Assembly: GCA_039105265.1 (NCBI GenBank)
Contig: JAPFFF010000023.1
Span: 620,001 to 684,000 of the forward strand
DNA from: Tritrichomonas musculus
Taxonomy: Eukaryota; Parabasalia; Tritrichomonadida; Tritrichomonadidae
Reading direction: 5' to 3'
Length of the DNA stretch: 64,000 bases
The position numbers and the translations under genes were made by a program. Numbering within the stretch: the first letter of the stretch is position 1; each line of letters starts with the position of its first letter. This document shows, piece after piece, positions 18,701 to 26,821 of this stretch. The notes under the pieces are model-generated. The model had not been told where the DNA came from. It did no database searches and worked only from the letters and a program-made list of their open reading frames with translations.

Positions 18701-21039
18701 TATTTTCATATTGTTCAAATCTTAATTCAGTTAATTTTTCGAAAGGACTTACAACAATTCCAGCATACACATTCCAATATTGCACAGGATTAAAAACTAT
18801 TGATATTCCAGAAAATATATTATCATTATCAGAATATTCATTTTCATACTCAGGGCTTGAATCATTAGAAGTTCCAGAAACTGTAAATTCAATTGGAGAC
18901 AGTACATTTTATTCATGTACAAATTTGACATCTATAAAATTACCAACGAAATTAACTTCAATTGGAAAAAGTGTCTTTTATACATGTTCAAGTTTACCAT
19001 CAATAACAATTCCTGATAGTGTCACATCATTAGGAGCCAATGCATTTTATAAATGCACAAAATTAGAAACAATAGATATTTCAGAAAATTTAACAACAAT
19101 TGGTGATAGTGCATTTGTTTATTGTTCTGGTTTGAAATACATTAATATGCCTTTTAATGTAACAACAATGGGAAAAAGAGTATTTTCATATTGCTCAATT
19201 CTTAATTCAGTTACTATTTCTAATGGACTTTTAACACTTCCAGCTTATACATTTTATTATTGTTATGAATTAAAGACAATTAATATTCCAGAAAATATTT
19301 TATCATTTTCAGAATATTCATTTGGTTTCTCAGGTCTTGAATCATTAGAAGTTCCAGAAACAATTGAAACATTAGGAGATAGTACATTTTATTCTTGCTC
19401 ACATTTAACGCAAATTAATATTCCAGCAACTATAACAAAAATTGGTAAAAATATATTTTATAAATGTTTTGAATTACAATCAATTACACTTCCATTTAAT
19501 ATTTCAATTATAGATAAAAATGCATTTTATAATTGTTCAAAACTTTCATCAATTAATTTCCCAGAAAATTTAACATCAATTGGTGAAACTTCATTTTGTT
19601 TATGTACTTCATTAAAATCTATTACAATTCCTGGAATGGTTTCTAACATTGGTAGTAATGCTTTTTATGGATGTTCAATTTTATCATCTGTTACATATGA
19701 AGGAATTTTAGATATACCTATTACTTATACTGTTTTTGATGAATGTCCCAATTTAGAAACAATATTTGTTACTGAAAATTATGAAAATGAAACTTTTTGT
19801 GGAATGAATATCACGAGAATTGATGAAGAAAGTTCTGTTGAATCAAGTGATTTTTATCCAGATATTTCAACTACTCCTGGACCAGATGTTACAATAACTC
19901 CTGGACCAGATGTTACAATAACTCCTGGACCAGATGTTACAATAACTCCTGGACCAGATGTTGTTATCATTTATATTCCAGATGATTTAAGTGAAACAGA
20001 ATTAGATAAAATATTAATAGAAGAATTTGATAATATGTCAAGTAGTGGTGATTTAAATGATAAAATAGTTATATTTAATGCTTCTAAAATCTCATTCAAT
20101 TCAAATTTAAGTTCTAATCATTATATTCAACCAATGCATGAATCAGAAATTGATTTTAAAGGTGGAAATTTGAATTTAATATTACCAATAGAAGGAAAAG
20201 TTACTGTTGCAATTAATGAAGAAGAATCTAATCTTTCAATTAATGGACAAGGATTAATTTCAATAAATAAAGCTCAATTAGAAACATCAACCATTAAAAT
20301 CAATAGTAATTCACATATAAAAGGCCCTGTTTCTGTTACAGTTTCAGAAAATATCGATTCATTAACATTAAATTCAATTGTTTTTGAAAATGATTGTTCA
20401 TTATCATTTTTAAATGAAATTGAAGAAAAAACAACAAAAGTAAATGTAAATGATATTTCATTACTTGAAAATACTAATGCTAAAATATCTAATATTGAAG
20501 TTTTAAATTCAATAACAGTTATTCAAACTTCAACAATCAGCATGGATAATGTCACTCTTGATAATGCAATTGTTAATTTTGAAATAAATTATTTATTGGA
20601 AAATAAAAATCCTTTTTTAAGAGGAAATTTCAAAAATAGCCCAAAAAACATCGTTTTAAGAAAAGTTTCTGGTGATGAATCTCATCCTAAAAAGAATTCT
20701 GAATACACTCTTGTTTCTGGTTTATTTGAAGAAAAAATATGCTCCGAATGGTTGAAATCAATCGATTATGGCGATTCTGATTTCAATGTAAAAAGCTGTG
20801 AAGATAATATTGAAGATTTGCTTTCAACGGAAAATAAAAGAATTGTTTTGAAATCGACAAATGATGAAAAAAGTCATGGAAAATTAAGTACTGGACAAAT
20901 TGTTGGAATTATTATCGGATGCGTTGCTTTTGTAGCTGTTGTTGTTGTTGTTGTTATTGTAGTTATTAGAAAAAAAGACAATAAATGTAAAAGTGAAAGC
21001 TTACTCTCAATTGTGGATACAAATCTCATAAATAAATAA
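15757..21039 (+). CDS. giant BspA-like LRR type I membrane protein
   Basis: 1760-residue protein with full surface-protein architecture. It begins with a hydrophobic signal peptide (FIALCLLVCQLI). About 55 LRR_5 repeats of 23 residues run from about residue 90 to 1330. A short Pro/Gly spacer with four TPGPDVTI units follows at about 1372-1404, then a beta-rich region of different character (about 1405-1690), one transmembrane helix near residues 1714-1737 made of Ile/Val/Gly/Ala, and a 23-residue basic cytoplasmic tail. Within the LRR array a seven-repeat block of 160 residues is tandemly duplicated almost without change. Known trichomonad relatives are surface-exposed and proposed to bind host or bacterial ligands; that role is inferred. 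It is the most complete BspA-like gene in the window. Its promoter could not be defined beyond an AT-rich upstream. Confidence 0.92.
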   Translation: MFIALCLLVCQLINSKKEAFYSNAALMKGFTVIKPLNNEHKIQLLDNDDYNGSCGEDVYYSYHNGTLLITGFSEMTNFTEDDKPWVNPAISTLITEVIVSEGVTSIGNYGFYGCINMENISLPNTIRYIGDYAFYRCIKLTSIKIPNGVTYIGEYSFYQCSGLTNANIPPNIPYFAKYTFYYCTKLKSVTIPDSVSYVDDYAFYYCTGFSSLTIPENVNSIGSYAFSSCTGLSTLFIPNTISYVGEGAFSGCRGLTSVNIPNNISSILGYTFDSCSKLEYLVIPENIHSIGEHAFSSCLSLTSINIPTKVTVISNYTFYSCSKLESITIPEKVTYIGEYAFSGCSLLTEIDVPNDVNYIGSYAFSSCSSMASIKLSNSITSIENYTFYKCSELLSILIPDLVESIGKFAFASCTKLESCTIPKGLKFFGENCFALCAEMSSIFIPEGVTTIEKLTFYYCSKLETVVIPDHVSFIGESAFSYCSRLKYIDMPNEMSTIGERVFSYCSELESVNISRRISTISSYTFYCCYALKSITIPDNINTISERAFAYSGLISLDVPENVITFGDSTFYSCTSLVSVNILSNQMKSIAKNSFNGCSELSSVIIPDCVTSFEASSFYKCSKFDNFNISESVTNIGESAFSYCSRLKSINIPDSVKTLGKKVFSYCSLLDSVNISSGLSTIPACTFQYCTGLKTIDIPENILSLSEYSFSYSGLESLKVPETVKTFGDSTFYGCNHLTSINIPSTMTTIAKNVFYGCSELSTIVIPDSITSYGASAFGNCTKFETFNISEYVTTLGDSVFTYCTGMKYINIPDTLTTMGKKVFSYCSNLNLVNFSKGLTTIPAYTFQYCTGLKTINIPENILSLSEYSFSYSGLESLKVPETVKTFGDSTFYGCNHLTSINIPSTMTTIAKNVFYGCSELSTIVIPDSVTSYGASAFGNCTKFETFNISEYVTTLGDSVFTYCTGMKYINIPDTLTTMGKKVFSYCSNLNSVNFSKGLTTIPAYTFQYCTGLKTIDIPENILSLSEYSFSYSGLESLEVPETVNSIGDSTFYSCTNLTSIKLPTKLTSIGKSVFYTCSSLPSITIPDSVTSLGANAFYKCTKLETIDISENLTTIGDSAFVYCSGLKYINMPFNVTTMGKRVFSYCSILNSVTISNGLLTLPAYTFYYCYELKTINIPENILSFSEYSFGFSGLESLEVPETIETLGDSTFYSCSHLTQINIPATITKIGKNIFYKCFELQSITLPFNISIIDKNAFYNCSKLSSINFPENLTSIGETSFCLCTSLKSITIPGMVSNIGSNAFYGCSILSSVTYEGILDIPITYTVFDECPNLETIFVTENYENETFCGMNITRIDEESSVESSDFYPDISTTPGPDVTITPGPDVTITPGPDVTITPGPDVVIIYIPDDLSETELDKILIEEFDNMSSSGDLNDKIVIFNASKISFNSNLSSNHYIQPMHESEIDFKGGNLNLILPIEGKVTVAINEEESNLSINGQGLISINKAQLETSTIKINSNSHIKGPVSVTVSENIDSLTLNSIVFENDCSLSFLNEIEEKTTKVNVNDISLLENTNAKISNIEVLNSITVIQTSTISMDNVTLDNAIVNFEINYLLENKNPFLRGNFKNSPKNIVLRKVSGDESHPKKNSEYTLVSGLFEEKICSEWLKSIDYGDSDFNVKSCEDNIEDLLSTENKRIVLKSTNDEKSHGKLSTGQIVGIIIGCVAFVAVVVVVVIVVIRKKDNKCKSESLLSIVDTNLINK
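17821..18780 (+). repeat. two near-identical 480-bp tandem units inside the LRR array
   Basis: Unit 17821-18300 and unit 18301-18780 differ at only a few bases (for example A/G at 18061 against 18541, and T/C at 18247 against 18727). A third, partial near-identical stretch runs from 18781 to about 18875 before divergence. The period is exactly 480 bp, or 160 codons, so the reading frame is kept. Confidence 0.9.
19873..19968 (+). repeat. four 24-bp units encoding the TPGPDV spacer
   Basis: ACTCCTGGACCAGATGTT plus six more bases, repeated four times in frame; encodes (TPGPDVTI)n between the LRR array and the membrane-proximal region. Confidence 0.85.
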
Positions 21040-21870
21040 ATTAATTAAATGCTGTTAATCATTTTCTTAAAAAAAATCTTACTAAATAAGCTTTTTTTCA
21101 TCAGAAAATATACTCAATTAATAAATTTTTAGTGGAAATAATTTTTTGTTTGTAATAATTTATAAAGAAGAAGAAGACTATGATAATTTTGACGAAAAAA
21201 TTTTAAACAACGAAAAAGTAAATAAAACAAAGATTGCTATTTTCAACAAATATCTTCCATTCAGCAAATCTAGATGATCGTCCATCATTTTCAGAACTTT
21301 CCAAAAAACATTCGAAAGATATCCCTATCATAAAGTAAATAAAACAAAGATTTGCTCTCAATTTTTAACTATTGAAAAAGTTCAATTTTTTAGGACTTTT
21401 TTCTCTCAATATATCAAATAATAATATATTAAATTTATGAACATTTTTGGCGGTAGATTTTGCAAAAAAATTGATTTTTATTAACCATTTTTTACATTTT
21501 TATGGTGAAATTAATTTAACGATTTAATTCAAAAAGTTGAATTTTTAAAAGTAAACGGCCTGACATTTTCAGGTGGTCTTTTTTTTCCTATATAATCTGG
21601 TTTCATTTAAGATAGAATATATATATTCTACACTTTCGAAAATCTACCAAATAATAATATGAAAATGCGTCATCATATTTATATATTATGATTTTTATAC
21701 CAATTAGTAACTTAATCAAACATCATTTGGAAAAGTCTTAACGGTCGCTCTTAATGACAATTTTAATTTCCTGTCATTAACAGGATGCTATATTAAAAAT
21801 TAGAAAAAAATGAAATTTAATGGCATTAACAGATTATCAATTGAATATGTCGTAAAATCTTTAATTTAGA
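21040..21870. other. spacer with a small kinase remnant
   Basis: Mostly AT-rich. At about 21255-21330 the plus strand reads ANLDDRPSFSELSKKHSKD, which matches subdomain XI and the following helix of the local kinase family (compare RPTFDQI in 55125-58331). The phrase AAAGTAAATAAAACAAAGAT occurs twice, near 21216 and 21332, around it. No intact gene is present. Near 21385 and 21530 lie variants of the palindrome discussed in the findings. Confidence 0.45.
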
Positions 21871-22091
21871 AATTTATTCGAAAAGTAAATTATGATATGA
21901 TTGGTTATCATTGCAACCACAATTCAATTAACGAAAAATGAGATAAAGTGTATAATAATGTGGTTGATATTTATAAATCAGAGGAATACCAAAACTATAA
22001 ATCATTCTTAAATCATGTTTTAATTGTTGTAATGAGAATAATAAACAGAGATAAAGATGGAAGAACATATAATGTTTATCCATGAAATCCT
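21871..22091 (+). pseudogene. decayed 5' extension of the ankyrin gene
   Basis: In frame with the downstream 22092-22988 reading frame the sequence reads VVDIYKSEEYQNYKSF, later RIINRDKDGRTYNVYP, then TGA and NPLLCEDLHSQDP. The coding texture continues across the stop at about 22082, with further stops upstream. The ankyrin gene therefore seems to have lost its original N-terminus. Confidence 0.5.
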
Positions 22092-22988
22092 TTGCTATGT
22101 GAAGACTTGCATTCGCAAGACCCTCGCTTTGCGAGGGAACCAGATGATTTTCCGTTTGGATTTATAGATAAATATCATGTTAAAGAAACATCAGATAATA
22201 TTTTGATAATAAATGGAATGATAGCTAACAAAACAATAAAACTTGTTCTAAATGTGAAGCAGCTAGAAGGAAATACAAATATTAAATTTCTTAGAGTTTT
22301 ATTGTCGTATCCAAATATTGATATCAATAGCAAATATATTTTTTGTAAAAAACAAAATGGTTATGATAATGGTTTTGAAAAAAGCAAAATAGAAAGTGGA
22401 ACTGCATTACATATGGCTATCTGTAACCATAATTCAAAAATTATTAACTGCTTGCTACATTATCTGAAAACAGAAATAAATCAAAAGTTTCAGATAATAT
22501 ACAAAAAAAACAAAATCTCATTAACACATCGTTTTTTTGTATTTGACCATGTATTTGATTTTCAAAAGAAAACAGATGAACTTCTGAATAAAAGTTCTTA
22601 TACAAACATTTATTCATCTCTAGACAAAAATGAAAATATTTTACAAATTACTGGAATGACAGCTCTACATTTAGCAATTAAAGAAAATGATATGGATACA
22701 ATTATGCTTTTATTATCAATCCGTAATTTTGATATCAACGAAGCAATGTCAATAAAATTTAAAAATGGAACAAAATCAGGAATAACGGCATTGCATATGG
22801 CAATTGAAACAGAAAACTTTGATGTTGTTAATCTTTTATTGAAGAACGATGAAATTGATATAAATGCTTTAATGATAATAAATCTTGAGAAAATGCAGTA
22901 TCAAGTTTCACCATTACATTTAGCGTCAATGACTAGAAATACTAAAATATTTCATAAATTGTATTTGGCCGGAGCAAGTCATGAATAA
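22092..22988 (+). CDS. ankyrin-repeat protein, probably N-terminally truncated
   Basis: 298 residues with at least three ankyrin repeats: TALHMAICNHNSKIINCLL near residue 110, TALHLAIKENDMDTIMLLL near 195 and TALHMAIETENFDVVNLLL near 235, then SPLHLASMTRN near 275, with the DI(N) turn after each. Between the first and second lies an about 60-residue insert. The frame extends backwards past a TGA into more coding-like sequence, so the ATG at 22092 is probably not the original start. A hairpin-forming CCCTCGCTTTGCGAGGG lies at the start of the frame. Ankyrin proteins are a large family in trichomonads; partner unknown. Could be a pseudogene. Confidence 0.6.
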   Translation: MLCEDLHSQDPRFAREPDDFPFGFIDKYHVKETSDNILIINGMIANKTIKLVLNVKQLEGNTNIKFLRVLLSYPNIDINSKYIFCKKQNGYDNGFEKSKIESGTALHMAICNHNSKIINCLLHYLKTEINQKFQIIYKKNKISLTHRFFVFDHVFDFQKKTDELLNKSSYTNIYSSLDKNENILQITGMTALHLAIKENDMDTIMLLLSIRNFDINEAMSIKFKNGTKSGITALHMAIETENFDVVNLLLKNDEIDINALMIINLEKMQYQVSPLHLASMTRNTKIFHKLYLAGASHE

Positions 22989-23218
22989 TCTTTTTTTTTT
23001 TTTCTTTTTCAGACCTAGTCTGTCAAAGTTAATCAATATCATATTATTAAAAAGTCCCAAGTTTCAAACAAGTTAGAACAGCTTTTTATATATATATAAA
23101 TAAATAAACAAAAATATAAAGCTTGTTAAAATTTTTCCTACAAAACGTCTGCAAAAAGCAAGTGTTTATCTTTTTTATGAATAAAAAAAACTAATCAATA
23201 AATCTAAATTATCTTTAA
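22989..23218. other. intergenic, nothing recognised
   Basis: Short AT-rich spacer with a T run directly after the ankyrin stop and a TATATATA stretch near 23090. Confidence 0.5.
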
Positions 23219-23442
23219 TTAATAAAGAGTAACTTCACCAGACATGAATTTGTCCAGTGCATTTGATAAATTGTCCTTGAACAATTTTGTGATCAATCCT
23301 CTATTGAAGCCATGATCAGTATCACCGAATTGATCGACGTAAAAACTGTCATTCATCCACGACTTACCAAGGGCTTGCGAATAGAACATACAGGGTTGTA
23401 AAAAAGTCCGTTCGTCAGGGTTTTTTACAATGTATAGTTAAC
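23219..23442 (-). pseudogene. 3' fragment of an unrecognised gene
   Basis: The minus strand is open for about 70 codons, from a stop at about 23447 down to TAA at 23219-23221. The peptide has strong coding character unlike its surroundings (NPDERTFLQPCMFYSQALGK, then DQFGDTDHGFNRGL, then NALDKFMSGEVTLY at the C-terminus). It has an internal Met at 23389 but no proper 5' end. It is less AT-rich than the flanks. I do not recognise the family; the composition is that of a folded enzyme-like domain rather than a repeat protein. Confidence 0.5.
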
Positions 23443-23843
23443 ATTACTATTTCATATACAAAACATGAAAATAGTGATGAATGAACGAATATAAATAAAC
23501 GTTTTGAAATAATAAGCAAATATTGAAAAAAAATATTAACTTATTTTCTATTTTAGATAAGATTTATTATTAAACAATTCACATCTATATACAAAACTTT
23601 TTAGGCTATATACTATGATTTGTAATTGCTTCTATATAAATATTTTGAACAAATCATAATATTATAGTGATCATCTTTTTTCATTTATTCTTGTAATAAA
23701 AATCTTTTATATTAATGTAATTATGATTATTGCTTATTAAATAATTTGTTTTATTGATTTACTAAAAGATTTTGACTTGAGAAAAAGATTTTTGTTTATA
23801 AAGAAAAATAATATTTTACCGCTCAGTATTAATACTATCTGTA
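23443..23843. other. intergenic, nothing recognised
   Basis: AT-rich spacer up to the target repeat of the 950-bp transposon. Confidence 0.5.
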
Positions 23844-23850
23844 CGTTTAT

Positions 23851-24800
23851 AGAACATAGGAAACTCTCGAGATATGTCGATATGCTTCGAAATTAATAAT
23901 ATATACTCACCATAGATAGTTATTGATGATTTCAGATTTTAAGCGAAATCGCGGCGGAGAGTCTTTCAAAAAGTTGTGATTTTCATAACGAGTCTCCAGA
24001 CGTAAATGTAAAAATGTTTCAAAATTTATGGTATTATAAGAATATATATTGCAAGCATCTTAATATATATCAATTGCTATATTTTTATTAGCTTCGCTTT
24101 GCATCGAGTTATTAATAAAATATATTTCAAAAATTTGATTTTTGTATTTTTCTGAAAAAAAAATAGGTGTACCTACATAATCAGTATAACAATAATTGCA
24201 TTACTGTATTGTATATGATTATAAAATTATAGGATTGTATGCTTATTATATATAGAGTAATAACCAAAAACTCCTATCCGTGAAGAATGAGATTTTTTAT
24301 ATTAAGATAAAAATACTAAAAAACTCGTTACTAACAATATCGGCCAAAATTCAATATTTTTACCCAAAAATTGGTTATTTGTCTTATTATGATGTTAAAA
24401 ACACGATTAAGCAAAAAAATTGCGCATTATAAGTATATATCCCGAGATAAAGCGATTTACACTATTTTTAGCCGATTTTACGATCTTTTTTGGAAAAAAC
24501 GATTCCAGAACAGAGCCAACGAATGACCGGTATATTACATTTATCTTAAATAGTAGTATACATTGCATTATATATTATATTAAATTTTTAGAAAAATCAT
24601 CGGCCAAATTTTCGAGAAAAATCAATTACAAAATTATACTACATTTGAATAGAAATTCCTCTCAATTTTGGCAACTTTCTTTAATCATATCTCAGTATAT
24701 ACGCAAAATTAGGGAAACGTTTTCTATTAAAATATTCTTATAATATGATATACTTTATTATATATTAATTTCAAAAGATTATGAGAGTTTCCTATGTTCT
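23851..24800 (-). mobile_element. 950-bp inverted-repeat DNA transposon, family A copy 1
   Basis: Starts AGAACATAGGAAACTCTC and ends with its perfect complement, GAGAGTTTCCTATGTTCT: 18-bp terminal inverted repeats. The 7-bp host sequence CGTTTAT flanks both ends (23844-23850 and 24801-24807), a target-site duplication. It has no convincing coding frame; a 107-codon frame at 24420-24743 is low in coding character and not shared by the second copy. Read on the minus strand it aligns along its length with 50210-51189. Non-autonomous plain DNA transposon of undetermined superfamily. Confidence 0.9.
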
Positions 24801-24844
24801 CGTTTATCTAAAAAAAAATCTTGCTTCTGTTGATTGATTAAAGA

Positions 24845-24945
24845 CAGATGAATTTAAGTCTGAAAATATTGAAGTAAATAAATACATTGAATATATTGAA
24901 TCACTAGAAGAATTTGATCAATATTTACGGAATTGCGTCATGCAT
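24845..24945 (+). pseudogene. small kinase-family C-terminal remnant
   Basis: Reads KTDEFKSENIEVNKYIEYIE, then SLEEFDQYL. This matches the short conserved helix that follows the kinase domain in this family (ESEVNKFLEML at about 6410, and DREDYRNYIDYIEQY in 55125-58331). It lies just right of the family A transposon; nothing kinase-like is left upstream. Confidence 0.5.
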
Positions 24946-25191
24946 GATGTATGATGATATATTTGAAAATTATTATTCTCAATATTCCATTTCATGTAAT
25001 ATTTACGAAAAATATGATGAAATATGATAATTTTTGTATATTTAAAGTTATTTGAAAAAAATAATTTAAAAATAATTAAAATCTAAATTGCTTCCAAAAA
25101 AGATAATCGACCTCTTATAAAAAGTTTAACTTTTTGAAAAAATTTCAATGAAAACTCGTTGCTAAGTGGATTTTCGTTTTTGAAACCACTT

Positions 25192-25228
<37 letters not shown>

Positions 25229-25717
25229 TTTTTTTATTAGTTTTGTATGATATCTTTCCTTTTTAAAATTTTCCTAGTTCTTTTTTACTTATTTTTGTTG
25301 TTTGGTTGAATTTTATTACTTTTCCAAATAGCCCCAAAATTTTTTCCAGAGGTGCGGCTATCTGGAAAAAAAAATTTTGAATTATCAAAATATTTATATC
25401 TTTTGAAATATAAGAAAAATATATAATATACTTATTGCATATTATTTATTAATATTTGAATATTTATATAAAACTACTTTTAAGTCGAGTTGCAGCTTTA
25501 TTATCTCCCTGTCGTTTAAATGTTTGGCTAAATAAAAATTTTTTATAATCTAAACTATTGAAAAAATTTTGTTTCAAAATATAAACCATTCAAAATTGAA
25601 TGTGGAAAATTTAAAAAAAAAAATTTTAAGACAAAATATTTCCAAATTGCCGTAAATTTTTAGTAAAATGAAAAAGAAAAAATAAAATTTTAACCTTCAT
25701 TTCATTTTTAAAAAGAG
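24946..25717. other. spacer with hairpin and poly-T tract
   Basis: Contains AAAAAGTTTAACTTTTT (25119-25135), a 30-base T run (about 25194-25223) and a hairpin at about 25333-25380, in which CAAAATTTTTTCCAGA is followed, after a 10-base loop, by its near complement. No gene seen. Confidence 0.55.
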
Positions 25718-26821
25718 ATGGAATTTAAAGGCTTATGCAAAATGTACACATCAAATATATTTTTTCGTCTCCAAGAACTTAGTAATCCATTCCAAAATGA
25801 CCAAATTCGCTGGCCAATGGAATTATCGCAAAATGCGAAAGACACGTTATTTGCACCAACAAATATAGACAAGAAAGATAAAGTTGCTATTACACTAGAA
25901 GTTAAACGAGATATTAGCAATGAAATCACTGAAGTAATTTTCTCGCACAATGGATCAGCATTCAATGAGGAGTCATTATTTGCAATCCTTTATAAAATGA
26001 GTTCAGGCAAAGATGAGAACAATCAGACGACAGGTCAGTTTGGAACAGGATTTGTTTCCACTTTTGTTTTATCAAGAATAATTTATATAAAAGGAGACAT
26101 TTATGATGAAGAAAAGAATAGTACAACAGGATTTTCCATTGCTTTATGCCGCGAAGGAAAAACTAAAAAGGAACTTTATAAGAACACATTAGCCACAAGA
26201 GATAACATAAATAAAAACTTAAAACCATTTAATTCAACTGAATTTAGATATCCAATTCAATCAGAAAAGAGCAGAAAATGTGTTGAAAATGGTATAGATC
26301 ATTATAAAAAGCATATTCCAAATGTTTTAATTAATTGCCCAAATATTGAATGTATTCGTTTATTAGATAATAATACTGATGAAAAATATTCAGCATCAAT
26401 GATCGAACAAGTATTCGAATCAATTTATTGCTATAAGGTTTCGTGTAACAATGATTCTCAATATTTTCTTGTTGTTAAAGATGATACAAATAACATTGAT
26501 ATTTCAATTGAAATTGACTTAAATAAGTATGAACAAAATAAAATAATTGAAATTGTTCCTAATTATAATAACAAAGACAGTCTCTTTGTAACTTTCCCAC
26601 TTATTGGTTCAAAAGCACATAATCTTCCATTCTTTATTAATTCACCTAATTTTATTCCTACAATAGAAAGAGATGGACTTTATTTAGAAGGTGACGAATA
26701 TATAAATAGTGAATTAACAAATGTTGGGAAAAATAGATTTTTATTAATGAAAAGTATCGCTTTGTATGAAAAATTAATTCTTTTCTTAATTGAGAAGAAT
26801 TGTTCAAATAAATATTTATGA
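25718..26821 (+). CDS. sacsin-like GHKL ATPase, 5' part of a frameshifted gene
   Basis: 367 residues forming a Bergerat-fold ATPase module of the HSP90/sacsin type. The N-box is ELSQNAKD (E35, N39, D42), followed by FSHNGSAF (residues 75-82) in the place of the DxGxG loop, and GQFGTGFVST (106-115) as the lid loop. Sacsin-type domains bind ATP and are linked to chaperone activity in the cytosol. The frame ends at a TGA at 26819-26821, but homologous coding continues without a gap in another frame from about 26805, so this is the first module of a longer protein. The ATG at 25718 is the first in frame. A 1-base insertion or deletion in an A/T-rich string explains the break; sequencing error or real mutation cannot be told apart here. 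Confidence 0.85.
   Translation: MEFKGLCKMYTSNIFFRLQELSNPFQNDQIRWPMELSQNAKDTLFAPTNIDKKDKVAITLEVKRDISNEITEVIFSHNGSAFNEESLFAILYKMSSGKDENNQTTGQFGTGFVSTFVLSRIIYIKGDIYDEEKNSTTGFSIALCREGKTKKELYKNTLATRDNINKNLKPFNSTEFRYPIQSEKSRKCVENGIDHYKKHIPNVLINCPNIECIRLLDNNTDEKYSASMIEQVFESIYCYKVSCNNDSQYFLVVKDDTNNIDISIEIDLNKYEQNKIIEIVPNYNNKDSLFVTFPLIGSKAHNLPFFINSPNFIPTIERDGLYLEGDEYINSELTNVGKNRFLLMKSIALYEKLILFLIEKNCSNKYL

Noticed and set aside
17679-18785. Minus-strand frames opposite the LRR array of the 15757 gene
   Set aside because: Mirror frames of a highly repetitive coding array; the plus strand has signal peptide, LRRs and membrane helix.
24420-24743. 107-codon plus-strand frame inside transposon family A copy 1
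   Set aside because: The aligned copy at 50210-51189 does not keep it, and the peptide shows no transposase features.
25333-25380. Hairpin CAAAATTTTTTCCAGA as a transposon end
   Set aside because: Both arms lie within 45 bp, with no flanking duplication and no partner; more likely a simple palindrome.
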